Positions 1-6,503 of a DNA stretch of 29,088 nucleotides are shown here, piece after piece. Source of the stretch: JAKQIM01 sp964633225. GTDB taxonomy: Bacteria > Chloroflexota > Anaerolineae > Anaerolineales > UBA4823. The stretch is from the NCBI GenBank assembly GCA_964633225.1, contig CAZWFQ010000046.1, positions 1 to 29,088 of the forward strand, written 5' to 3'. A program made the position numbers and the translations under genes. Under the pieces are notes generated by a model that made no database searches, was not told the origin of the DNA, and worked only from the letters and a program-made list of their open reading frames with translations. Within the stretch, counting starts at the first letter, position 1, and each line of letters begins with the position of its first letter.

Positions 1-83
1 CCCCGCACTAGTCGTTCCTCGTCGTTTCATTCGTTCCTTTTTTTGGGGGGCAGAGGCCGGAAAAATCGCCTCGCCCCATAATC

Positions 84-92
84 TGCTATAAT
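84..92 (+). promoter_or_regulatory. Extended -10 promoter of a leaderless exonuclease mRNA
   Basis: TGCTATAAT at 84-92 is a perfect extended -10 element (TG-n-TATAAT). The -10 hexamer ends only 7 nt before the ATG at 100, so transcription should begin at or next to the start codon. No Shine-Dalgarno sequence precedes that ATG. No convincing -35 box is visible, which is normal for extended -10 promoters. Confidence 0.6.
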
Positions 93-99
93 TCCCCCC

Positions 100-681
100 A
101 TGCCCAATCCCATTGACGAAACCTACATCTGCGTAGATATCGAGACCGCCGGGCCCTACCCGGGCGAATATTCCATCCTTTCGCTCGGCGCCTGCACCAT
201 CTTTGAGCCCTACAAGACCTTTTATGTTGAGCTAAAGCCCACCACCGGCAACGCCTCTGAAGAAGCCCTCCTCATCCACCGCCTTTCGATGCAGCGCTTG
301 AAAGAAAACGGCCTCGAACCCGCCGAAGCCCTGCTGCGTTTTGAAACCTGGCTGGCCGAACAGACCCCCCCCGGGCAAGCCCCCATTTTTGTGGCCTTCA
401 ACGCCCCCTTCGATTGGATGTTCGTCAATTACTACTTCTTGCACTACCTGGGCCGCAACCCCTTTGGGCATTCAGCCCTGGATATCAAAGCCTTTTACAT
501 GGGCCTGGCCCACACCCCCTGGCGTGAGACCTCCATGCGCTACCTGGCCCCGCATTACCTGGACGACCGCACCTTGAGCCACCATGCCCTGCGCGACGCC
601 CTCGACCAGGCCGAAATCTTTGCCAAGCTCTTGGCACAAGCTGGCATGCCAACCCCAAATAAGGAGCCTGCTGATGGTTGA
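100..681 (+). CDS. DEDDh-family 3'-5' exonuclease (DnaQ/RNase T-like)
   Basis: A 193-residue single-domain exonuclease predicted to remove nucleotides from 3' ends of DNA or RNA with two metal ions. The DEDDh signature is complete: D13-x-E15 in motif I (VDIET), D105 in motif II (FNAPFDW), and H161-x4-D166 in motif III (HHALRDA). Length and layout match stand-alone RNase T or DnaQ-epsilon-like proteins; no polymerase or helicase domain is attached. The ATG at 100 lies 7 nt after a TATAAT box, so the transcript is probably leaderless. The last 8 nt overlap the start of the next gene, whose Shine-Dalgarno lies inside this gene, so the two are translationally coupled. Substrate (RNA trimming or DNA proofreading/repair) cannot be decided from sequence. 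The family call is secure and the role is open. Confidence 0.85.
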   Translation: MPNPIDETYICVDIETAGPYPGEYSILSLGACTIFEPYKTFYVELKPTTGNASEEALLIHRLSMQRLKENGLEPAEALLRFETWLAEQTPPGQAPIFVAFNAPFDWMFVNYYFLHYLGRNPFGHSALDIKAFYMGLAHTPWRETSMRYLAPHYLDDRTLSHHALRDALDQAEIFAKLLAQAGMPTPNKEPADG

Positions 682-2020
682 CCGGAATCCGGATCAGGAA
701 TTGGCCCGTTTGATCGAATCCGCCCGCCGCCTGGGGGTCGAGCTGGACCAGGCCGATGCCCTGCAGTGGATGGCAGCCATGGCTGCCGGTGCCGGCGCAA
801 AGGGCCAGGCTGGCGATTTGGCCGCCGGGTCCATCACCGTCGATGCCCGCAGCGGCGTTTTCGGCCACCGCGTGGTTATGCTCGATTTCAGCGACCAGGA
901 ATTGGCCCGCTTCCGTGCCATCGGCCACCTGGTCGGCTTTGCCGACCAGCCCGGCCTGGTCGAGACCGCCCTGGCCCTCTCGGGCTCCTCAGCCCAATCC
1001 AAGATCCAAACCTACCCCGGCGACAGCGACTACTTCGAACGCATCAACATCAAAGCCCCCACCCGCCCCGCAGCCTGCCAGGTGCTGGCGCGCATCATGC
1101 GTCAAAAGGCCCTCGATACGCTGCATGGCCCAACCTATCGCCTGATCGAGATCAAGTTCGGCAATTATCCTGCTGACCTAAAACGCGGCGGCGCCCTCAA
1201 ACGCCAGGGTTCGCCCATCGCCTGGAAACCTGCCGAAGTGCAGGCCGGTTACGTGGAGGTGACGGACCTGGAAGACCACCCCTACCAGCTCAACTGGGAC
1301 ACAGCAGCCAACGACCCCGGCTGGTGTAAGCTGGATTGGGTGGTGGCAGACCCCCTGCGCGGCCAGCTTTCGAACGCCTCCAATATGCTTGATGTCACCT
1401 GGGAAGCCCCAGATGGCAGCATCGCCCCCCTGGATGGCTACCTGGACCCCTATTTCCAAGAAGTCTACCTGGAGGCCGAATCCATCCCCATCTTTTCCAA
1501 GCTGGCCCAGCATGTTTCCGCCGACGCCCTGGACGAGTACGTCGAGCAGTTGGAGGGCGAGGTCAACAAATACATCACCAAAGATGTCAACTACGGCAAG
1601 GTAGCCAAGCGCCTCTACAACATCTTCCGCCTCACCGGGCGCTACGAAGAAGCCGCCTTCTTGCGTGAGCTGTTCGACGAGCCCACCACCATGCTCTACC
1701 AGGTCTGGTCCCTCATCCGCACCATCGACGACGTATCCCAGCCTGGCACGCAGATGACCACCGGGCAGCTCCTGGCCCAGGCCGACCAATTGATCGTATG
1801 CGTGGTGCAAACCCTCGAAGGCGATGAAGAAGCCGAGATCGTGCGCCTGCTCCTGCGCCTGCGCAGCGAGCTGAGCGAGCATGTCTTAGGCCAGGCCCTC
1901 GATTCCGCCGCCGAGGCCGCCCGCGCCCAGGTCATCAACCTGGTCAACAACTTCTTCTACGAAAAGCTGACCGGCATGCCCCAAATCAAAGCCTATATTG
2001 ACAATATCTCCCAGAAATGA
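674..2020 (+). CDS. Uncharacterised protein with nucleotidyltransferase-like GS-x11-DSD motif
   Basis: A 448-residue soluble protein that I do not recognise. I chose the ATG at 674 because AAGGAG (661-666) sits 7 nt upstream; an upstream start at 584 in the same frame would overlap the exonuclease gene by about 100 nt and has no such site. Residues 104-119 read GSS, eleven residues, then D117-S-D119, the spacing of the nucleotidyltransferase-fold signature (G-S followed by a D-x-D metal site). An acidic, strand-like stretch follows near residues 155-163 (RLIEIKFG), where a third carboxylate would be expected. The C-terminal part (about 310-448) is mostly predicted helix. The 8-nt overlap with the DEDDh exonuclease suggests the products act together, for example adding and removing 3' nucleotides. 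This functional idea is inference from one motif plus context. Confidence 0.6.
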   Translation: MVDRNPDQELARLIESARRLGVELDQADALQWMAAMAAGAGAKGQAGDLAAGSITVDARSGVFGHRVVMLDFSDQELARFRAIGHLVGFADQPGLVETALALSGSSAQSKIQTYPGDSDYFERINIKAPTRPAACQVLARIMRQKALDTLHGPTYRLIEIKFGNYPADLKRGGALKRQGSPIAWKPAEVQAGYVEVTDLEDHPYQLNWDTAANDPGWCKLDWVVADPLRGQLSNASNMLDVTWEAPDGSIAPLDGYLDPYFQEVYLEAESIPIFSKLAQHVSADALDEYVEQLEGEVNKYITKDVNYGKVAKRLYNIFRLTGRYEEAAFLRELFDEPTTMLYQVWSLIRTIDDVSQPGTQMTTGQLLAQADQLIVCVVQTLEGDEEAEIVRLLLRLRSELSEHVLGQALDSAAEAARAQVINLVNNFFYEKLTGMPQIKAYIDNISQK

Positions 2021-2107
2021 GATCGGGCGGTGCGGGGATTTCTCTGATAAGTTTCGGAATAGCGTGTGCGGCGTTGCCTAAGCAACGCCGCACACGCTAT
2101 TCCGAAA
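2021..2107. terminator. Perfect 26-bp hairpin between convergent genes, likely bidirectional terminator
   Basis: Arms 2052-2077 and 2082-2107 are perfect reverse complements (26 bp) around a 4-nt CTAA loop. The hairpin lies 31 nt after the stop of the upstream + gene and about 50 nt beyond the stop of the converging - gene, where a bidirectional terminator is expected. There is no U-tract on either side, so it is not a textbook intrinsic terminator. The arm next to the loop contains GCGGCGTTGC, also present near the apex of the hairpin at 5681-5716. Confidence 0.55.
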
Positions 2108-2117
2108 TTCTGCTTGA

Positions 2118-2160
2118 AACATGAAGCATCCTGGAAAGATTAATCCAGAGGCTTCATGTT
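2118..2160. repeat. Second inverted repeat in the same convergent intergenic region
   Basis: AACATGAAGC (2118-2127) pairs perfectly with GCTTCATGTT (2151-2160). An inner pair, CTGGA (2131-2135) with TCCAG (2144-2148), continues the stem across small internal loops. The right arm overlaps the stop codon of the minus-strand MuiA-like gene. For that gene this stem would be the first structure after translation stops, so it may help termination or protect the 3' end. Confidence 0.5.
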
Positions 2161-3763
2161 AAGGGAGTCCCACCACTTCCATCTCTTGCGGCGAATCGAC
2201 GCTGAAGTCGAAGCGCAGCGTGCGCTTGGTTTTGGGCTCCATCGCCAGCTCCCATTTCAATAAATTCAGCTCGCTTTGCTGGGTGGGCTTGGGCTCAACC
2301 ATCTCCAGCTTCACCTTGATCTCTTCGTGGCGCGGCACAGGCATCTGGTCCTGGACCGTCAGGCGGATGGCCGTGCCAAGCAGGTTTTCCAGGCGCAGCT
2401 CGTAGCCAAAGGATTGGTGGCGCTTGCCGCCGATGAACTGCTTGCCCACCTCGCGCCGTTTCAACTCGCGTTCCACCTTGATGCGGTCATCCACCCCCAA
2501 GAACAGCTCGATCTCGGCCTGTGGGGCGGTCAGCTTCAGCGGCGTGCTGCCAATGAACTCATCGCCAATGAACAGGTTGGCGCTCCCCGGCAGCAGGGTG
2601 TAGGGGCTGGTGTTGGTCAATTTTGCCCGGCGGTAGGCCGCCTCAGCCAGCTTGGGCACGCAGAGGTAATCCAGGCGCGGCGGCAGGGCAAAGCGCGCCA
2701 CCGTCACCTTGTGCGGGGCGCCGTCTGGCGGCACCGTCACCGCGCCGGGGATCGTGTAAGTGACCGCCGCGCCGCTGCTTTCTACCACCGCCTGCACTTC
2801 TTCTGCTTCCACCATTTTGTCTTCCATCAAGGCCATGCTCTCGGCCGCCGGCATGGGGGCCGGCATGGATTGCGGGGCAGCCATCGAGCGCATCATGCCG
2901 CCCGTCGCCTTGGCCTTCATCACCGGGCGCGGCGGGGGCATGGGCATGATGTACCAGGGTTTTAGCTCGGGCAGGCTGCCGCTGAGGGCCGGGCGGGCGG
3001 TGGAAAGCGTCAGGCTGACATTCTCCCAACTTTCGCCCGTTCGCTGTGTCACCTGTCCCAGGTAGCCCACTTCCAGGCTCGCCTCGTCTTCTCCGCCTTC
3101 CATCAGCCGCAGGTCGTAGAGCGGGCGCCACTCCGCGCCGCTGACCACGTAGGTCAGCTCCACGCTCAACTCGCCCGCTTGCAGCACTTCCACCTCCACG
3201 CTGGCGGTATAGCGCTCACGCGGGCGGCTGCCGCGCAATTGTTCCAGCTCTTTGGTCAGCTTTTGCAAGCGGTGTTCGCTGTCTCGGCGAGACACCGCCA
3301 GGGCCTGCATCTCGCCGTTCAGCTTCTCGGCCCGGGCGCGCAGCCCATCGAAAAGGGCCATCTGCTGCTCCACCGTGGTCTCTCCGGCGGCCATCGCCGT
3401 GGCATACGTCTCGGTATGTGAGGCCAGCTTGTCCAGCGTAGCGCGGCTCTGCTTCACCAGCTCGGCCTGGACATCCATCTGGCGCATCTCATCCTGCAAG
3501 GCTTCGATCTTCTCTTCCAGCTTGTGCACCTGCTCAGAGGGGGTTTCGTTATAGTAGGCCCGCTGCACCTGCACCCCCAGCAGGCGGGCGCGTGCCGTGC
3601 CGCGGGCTGAGGTGCGCAGCGAATCGGGGTTGAGCTGGGTGGGCAGCTCGCTCACCTCCAGGCTGTGCAGCCCGGCTTCCAGTGCCAGCGCTCCCCTCCG
3701 GGTCACCCGGGCCCGGTCAGGGTAAACCGTGACCGCTGTAATTGCGGTGGTTAATGAAGTCAT
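2159..3763 (-). CDS. Mucoidy inhibitor MuiA-like DUF4139 protein
   Basis: A 534-residue protein of the DUF4140/DUF4139 (MuiA) family. Residues 1-95 form the beta-rich DUF4140 part (TAVTVYPDRARVTRRG near the start). About 98-205 is a charged heptad-rich coiled coil. From about 210 to the end is DUF4139, with the typical V-SGAEWRPLYDLR segment and GESWENV-LTLST-RP. A low-complexity Met/Pro/Ala insert follows the ELKPWYIMP segment. No signal peptide or lipobox is visible. The start at 3763 is fixed by AGGAGG 5 nt upstream (3769-3774). The frame extends to 3880, but that ATG lies inside a TATAAT box. Biochemical role is unknown; the family name comes from a reported effect on mucoid phenotype. 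Confidence 0.8.
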   Translation of the reverse strand: MTSLTTAITAVTVYPDRARVTRRGALALEAGLHSLEVSELPTQLNPDSLRTSARGTARARLLGVQVQRAYYNETPSEQVHKLEEKIEALQDEMRQMDVQAELVKQSRATLDKLASHTETYATAMAAGETTVEQQMALFDGLRARAEKLNGEMQALAVSRRDSEHRLQKLTKELEQLRGSRPRERYTASVEVEVLQAGELSVELTYVVSGAEWRPLYDLRLMEGGEDEASLEVGYLGQVTQRTGESWENVSLTLSTARPALSGSLPELKPWYIMPMPPPRPVMKAKATGGMMRSMAAPQSMPAPMPAAESMALMEDKMVEAEEVQAVVESSGAAVTYTIPGAVTVPPDGAPHKVTVARFALPPRLDYLCVPKLAEAAYRRAKLTNTSPYTLLPGSANLFIGDEFIGSTPLKLTAPQAEIELFLGVDDRIKVERELKRREVGKQFIGGKRHQSFGYELRLENLLGTAIRLTVQDQMPVPRHEEIKVKLEMVEPKPTQQSELNLLKWELAMEPKTKRTLRFDFSVDSPQEMEVVGLP

Positions 3764-3878
3764 AGGTTCCTCCTCAAGGTATTCTCTGTGCGCTCTCGGC
3801 TGTACGTCAGTCGCAGCCTCTCTGCGGTTTTCTCTTCTTGCATCATTGCTCACCCAAAACATCTCTTCTAACAAGAAC

Positions 3879-3906
3879 ATTATACATTAAACCCCCTGCC
3901 CAAGAA
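3879..3906 (-). promoter_or_regulatory. Promoter of the MuiA-like gene with a ~108-nt leader
   Basis: On the minus strand a perfect TATAAT occupies 3884-3879, with a weak -35 candidate TTCTTG at 3906-3901 (16-nt spacer). Transcription should begin near 3872, leaving about 108 nt before the ATG at 3763. I saw no riboswitch-like fold or convincing small reading frame in that leader. Confidence 0.5.
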
Positions 3907-3957
3907 TAAAAAGATGTGGGTGCCTGGCGGCATACCTGCTCGCCCAGCACCCACATC
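3905..3957 (-). terminator. Intrinsic terminator after the ParB-like gene
   Basis: On the minus strand an 11-bp perfect stem (GATGTGGGTGC at 3913-3923 with GCACCCACATC at 3947-3957) is followed directly by TTTTTATT (3912-3905). It lies about 30 nt beyond the stop of the ParB-like gene. This is the only hairpin in the window with a clear U-tract. It also separates this transcript from the MuiA-like promoter. Confidence 0.85.
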
Positions 3958-3990
3958 CAAACATTGTTCCTGCCCCCGCGCCGCCAGCCG

Positions 3991-4437
3991 CTAAGCCTCC
4001 TTGCTTGTGTACTCCCACACTTCCGCCTGGATGGCGCGCATGCCGATGGCATGCGCCACCGAAACGCGGTGGTGCCCATCGGAGACGAAATACTGCTGGT
4101 CCACCTTGTACACCCGCACCGGAGGCCACGCCCCCGATTGGAGCAGCAGGTAGAGGTTGACCCACCGGTCGCGCAGGTGCGCCTTGAGCGGGCGAAAGCT
4201 GCGGTCGAAGTCGGTGCTGCGGCCCACGCTGCCGGTGACCTGTGCCAGGCAGATCTCTTGGATGCCCAGGTAATGGCGTTCGGGCAGCAAAGTAGGCAAG
4301 AAGGTGGCAAAACTGTCCAGCCGGTTGTTGTTGGCAGTCAGCCGAGAGAATAATGATTTAACTTGCGCCAGCCAACTCTCGTGTTGGAATTGTTCGATGG
4401 CGGCGAAGCGTGCTGGGGAAAAAGTAGCGTTGATCAT
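3991..4437 (-). CDS. Small ParB/Srx-like domain protein under LacI-type control
   Basis: A 148-residue protein whose only recognisable motif is FVSDGHHRVSVAHAIG at about residues 117-132. This is the D-G-x-H-R pattern of the ParB N-terminal/sulfiredoxin-like fold, which binds nucleotide. The helix-turn-helix of a true ParB partition protein is absent, so chromosome segregation is unlikely. The first 80 residues are helical and unfamiliar. Start at 4437 is chosen because AAAGGG lies just upstream; the frame runs open to 4548, but that region holds two LacI-type operators and its first ATG lies at an operator edge. The stop is TAG, followed by an intrinsic terminator. The gene sits 130 nt downstream of lacI on the same strand, so it is probably the regulated target. 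Function unknown. Confidence 0.65.
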   Translation of the reverse strand: MINATFSPARFAAIEQFQHESWLAQVKSLFSRLTANNNRLDSFATFLPTLLPERHYLGIQEICLAQVTGSVGRSTDFDRSFRPLKAHLRDRWVNLYLLLQSGAWPPVRVYKVDQQYFVSDGHHRVSVAHAIGMRAIQAEVWEYTSKEA

Positions 4438-4474
4438 GTCATTTCCCTTTCTTGTCTTGCGAAAGCTTGTGATC

Positions 4475-4488
4475 TGCAACCGGTTGCA
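4475..4488. promoter_or_regulatory. LacI-type operator O1 (TGCAACCGGTTGCA)
   Basis: A perfect 14-bp palindrome with the central C-G step typical of LacI/GalR operators. It lies 38 nt upstream of the ParB-like start codon. The same 14 bases occur at 4534-4547 and 5594-5607. Confidence 0.85.
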
Positions 4489-4533
4489 ACGACTGGCTAA
4501 AAAAAGATTTGCGTCTTGCCTGCAAATCGCTCC

Positions 4534-4547
4534 TGCAACCGGTTGCA
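4534..4547. promoter_or_regulatory. LacI-type operator O2 (TGCAACCGGTTGCA)
   Basis: Identical to O1, with centres 59 bp apart. Together the two could hold a pair of repressor dimers or a looped tetramer in front of the ParB-like gene. It starts 21 nt before the coding end of lacI at 4568 counted on the + strand, so it is fully intergenic. Confidence 0.85.
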
Positions 4548-4567
4548 ATCCGGGCTAAAAAAATATC

Positions 4568-5578
4568 TCAGGCCGACTGCCTGACAACCAACTCCACCGG
4601 CATCACCACGTGCGATACGGCACGCGTCTGCAAATATTGCAGCAGGTTGACTGCCAGCAGCTTGCCAGCCAGGTGCACATTCTGGCTGACGGAAGTTAAC
4701 TGCGGGGTGCACTGTTCGGTGATCGACAGGTTGTCGTACCCCACCACCGCCACATCCTCAGGGATGCGCTTGCCCGCCGCTTGCAGCACACGCATGGCTT
4801 CAACCGCCATCAGGTCGCTGTTGACGAAGACCGCATCCAGGTCGGGGGCTTGTTCCAACAGCTTGCGCATGGCCTCTGCCCCCGAGGAGTTCGAGAAGTC
4901 GCCGTAGGCGGTCAGGGCCGGGTCAGGCAGCATCCCTGCCGCTTGCAGAACTTCAACATACCCCTCGTAGCGGCGCTGCACTTCCATTTCAACCGGCGGC
5001 CCGCCCAAAAAGGCAATCCGCCGCCGTCCAAGGCCCACCAGGTGCTCTGTAGCCAGCTTCCCGCCGTTAAAGTCATCCCCGATGATCGTGCAGTAGTTGT
5101 ATTTTGGGTTCGGCACGCCCCAGGCGATGAACGGGGCCCCTTTGTCAAGCAGGGCTTGGATGTGCAGGTGCTTGCGGGTCGAGGTCATCAGGATGAAGCC
5201 ATCGGCCTTGCCGGTGTTGAAGTGCTTTTCGGCCCAACTATCGTCGCACGGATCCACATACACCATCAGCAGGTCATACCCGTTTTCCGCCAGCCCAGCC
5301 GAGATGCCGCCCAAGATCTCCAGGGTAAACAGGTCAGCCACCGAGAACTGCTTGTGGTAAGCATGCGTCACAAAGGCAATCGTGTTGCTGTGCTGCATGC
5401 TCAGCCGTTGGGCAGGGACATTGATCTGGAAATTGTGCTCCCTGGCAATCGCGCGCACCTTTTTTTTGGTCTCGTCGCAGATCAGCGGGCTGTCGCTCAG
5501 GGCGCGTGAAACCGTAGACTTGGAGACCCCTGCCAGCCGGGCGATATCTGCAATGGTGTGAACGCTTTTTTGATCCAT
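4568..5578 (-). CDS. LacI-family transcriptional regulator
   Basis: A 336-residue repressor. The helix-turn-helix at residues 8-27 (IADIARLAGVSKSTVSRAL) is a canonical LacI domain, followed by the hinge near 45-60. The periplasmic-binding-protein-like sensor domain runs from about 65 to the end (NTIAFV, GADGF-type segment, DAVFVNSDLMA, VAVVGYDN). Length is normal for the family. I place the start at 5578: the upstream in-frame ATG at 5608 lies inside the operator/-10 region, so it would be upstream of the transcription start. An operator centred at the predicted start site indicates autorepression, and two identical sites precede the next gene. The ligand is unknown; no sugar transporter or hydrolase is next to it, which is unusual for this family. 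Confidence 0.9.
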   Translation of the reverse strand: MDQKSVHTIADIARLAGVSKSTVSRALSDSPLICDETKKKVRAIAREHNFQINVPAQRLSMQHSNTIAFVTHAYHKQFSVADLFTLEILGGISAGLAENGYDLLMVYVDPCDDSWAEKHFNTGKADGFILMTSTRKHLHIQALLDKGAPFIAWGVPNPKYNYCTIIGDDFNGGKLATEHLVGLGRRRIAFLGGPPVEMEVQRRYEGYVEVLQAAGMLPDPALTAYGDFSNSSGAEAMRKLLEQAPDLDAVFVNSDLMAVEAMRVLQAAGKRIPEDVAVVGYDNLSITEQCTPQLTSVSQNVHLAGKLLAVNLLQYLQTRAVSHVVMPVELVVRQSA

Positions 5579-5593
5579 GATCAACCTGTTCTC

Positions 5594-5607
5594 TGCAACC
5601 GGTTGCA
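5594..5607. promoter_or_regulatory. LacI-type operator O3 in the lacI promoter
   Basis: The third copy of TGCAACCGGTTGCA. It touches the -10 box by one base and is centred where transcription should start, so bound repressor would block initiation. This supports negative autoregulation. Confidence 0.88.
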
Positions 5608-5636
5608 TTATAAGGCCGGTTGGCCTGCTTTGTCAA
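5607..5636 (-). promoter_or_regulatory. Strong sigma-70-type promoter of lacI
   Basis: On the minus strand TTGACA (5636-5631), an 18-nt spacer and TATAAT (5612-5607) form two perfect consensus hexamers. It is the best promoter in the window. The operator immediately follows. Confidence 0.88.
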
Positions 5637-5680
5637 GGGGATTGATTGGCCTTACACGTTTTTTCTTAAGACGGGGGTTG

Positions 5681-5716
5681 GGGGATTGCAAGGCGGCGTT
5701 GCGCCCTGCAATCCCC
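5681..5716. repeat. Hairpin in the lacI-nfeD divergent region
   Basis: GGGGATTGCA (5681-5690) pairs with TGCAATCCCC (5707-5716). After one A-C mismatch the stem continues as GGCG/CGCC around a 6-nt loop. The region lies between divergent genes, so it is not an obvious terminator. The apex contains GCGGCGTTGC (5693-5702), also found at the apex of the 2052-2107 hairpin. Confidence 0.6.
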
Positions 5717-5741
5717 TAAATTCTTCAGAAAGCCCTGGGCT

Positions 5742-5761
5742 TCAGATATCAGATTATCTGA
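5742..5761. repeat. Small inverted repeat TCAGATA-N6-TATCTGA
   Basis: A perfect 7-bp inverted repeat around 6 nt, upstream of nfeD. It could be a regulator site or a minor stem. The rest of the 5637-5849 intergenic stretch holds a second -10 candidate (TATACT at 5785-5790) and nothing else I can support. Confidence 0.35.
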
Positions 5762-5849
5762 GGTCTTGGCTCTGTGGTTGAGGGTATACTAAGAATGAGA
5801 TGTTGGTTTGCCAGGCGCATGCCAACGGCAGTAGTACAAAAAACTGATG

Positions 5850-5855
5850 TATAAT
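5850..5855 (+). promoter_or_regulatory. -10 box of the nfeD-slipin operon
   Basis: A perfect TATAAT 24 nt before the nfeD ATG, followed by AGGAGG at 5869-5874. The in-frame ATG at 5847 abuts this box and therefore cannot be the translation start. The -35 is not clear. Confidence 0.6.
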
Positions 5856-5879
5856 CAACTTGCTACCCAGGAGGCTGCA

Positions 5880-6491
5880 ATGTCAATCGAATGGGCGCTT
5901 AGCCCAAATATTGCCTATTTGTTTTTGGTAGGGGGCTTCTTGTTGGCCATCATGGCCATCTTCTCGCCGGGCACGGGTATGCTGGAGCTGACCGCGTTTG
6001 TGGCCTTATTGGTCGCTGGCTGGCATATCTATAAACTTCCGTTCAACGTGTGGGCGTTGGTCCTGCTGATGCTGGGTGTCATCCCCTTCTTACTGGCCGT
6101 GCGTAAGTCGCGCCAGTTGATCTACCTGGTGGTGGCGGTGGTGGCCTTTGTGCTGGGGTCTGCTTATCTGTTCCGTGGCTCTCAGTGGTGGCTGCCGGGC
6201 GTCAATCCCTTCTTGGCGTTGGTGGTTTCGGTGTTGGCAGGCGGGTTCATCTGGATTGCCACGGTCAAAGTGATGGAATCAGACCGGGCGCGTCCGGCGC
6301 ACTCGCTGGAAACGTTGCTTGGGGCGGTTGGCGAGGCCAAGTCAGTGATTCACACCGAGGGTTCGGTGCAGGTAGAACGTGAATTGTGGAGCGCACGCAG
6401 TGAAAAACGTGTCCCGGTTGGCCGTAAGGTGCGTATTTTACGCCGGGAAGGGTTTATCCTCGACGTGGAAGAAATTTCAGAAAAGGAATAA
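5880..6491 (+). CDS. NfeD-like membrane protein (short form)
   Basis: A 203-residue NfeD1b-type protein lacking the ClpP-like serine protease domain of long NfeD. It has four or more hydrophobic segments (about residues 10-30, 35-52, 57-73, 79-99, 110-130) and a C-terminal soluble OB-fold region (about 143-200; GAVGEAKSVIHTEGSV and VPVGRKVRI). The ATG at 5880 has AGGAGG five bases upstream. The slipin gene follows after 12 nt. NfeD-slipin pairs are a conserved operon type in bacteria and archaea; NfeD partners the SPFH protein in membrane microdomains and protein quality control. The OB-fold would face the cytoplasm. Confidence 0.85.
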   Translation: MSIEWALSPNIAYLFLVGGFLLAIMAIFSPGTGMLELTAFVALLVAGWHIYKLPFNVWALVLLMLGVIPFLLAVRKSRQLIYLVVAVVAFVLGSAYLFRGSQWWLPGVNPFLALVVSVLAGGFIWIATVKVMESDRARPAHSLETLLGAVGEAKSVIHTEGSVQVERELWSARSEKRVPVGRKVRILRREGFILDVEEISEKE

Positions 6492-6503
6492 GGAGAAAAG
6501 TAT

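Larger units (their letters stand above)
4474..4563. repeat. Duplicated operator module (operator + GGCT-A7)
   Basis: Two copies of a ~31-nt module, 4474-4505 and 4533-4563. Each has the operator with one flanking base per side, a 4-5 nt variable spacer, then GGCT and exactly seven A. The shared A-tract in helical register suggests a local duplication of operator plus a bend or UP-like element. On the minus (transcribed) strand the order is T7-AGCC then operator. Confidence 0.7.

Noticed and set aside
1..60. Ten-base periodic repeat TCGTTCCTCG / TCGTTTCATT near the window start
   Set aside because: It is too short and degenerate to call; it may be the tail of an upstream gene or terminator cut by the window edge.
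1178..1882. 234-codon antisense frame over the nucleotidyltransferase-like gene
   Set aside because: It shows the same shadow-frame character and has no own promoter or ribosome site.
2276..2965. 229-codon frame opposite the MuiA-like gene
   Set aside because: It is a composition artefact; the opposite strand carries a recognisable family with a Shine-Dalgarno.
4438..4548. N-terminal extension of the ParB-like protein to 4548
   Set aside because: The extension would translate two operators. A Shine-Dalgarno supports the ATG at 4437.
5579..5608. N-terminal extension of LacI to the ATG at 5608
   Set aside because: That ATG lies inside the operator and touches the -10 box, upstream of the predicted transcription start.
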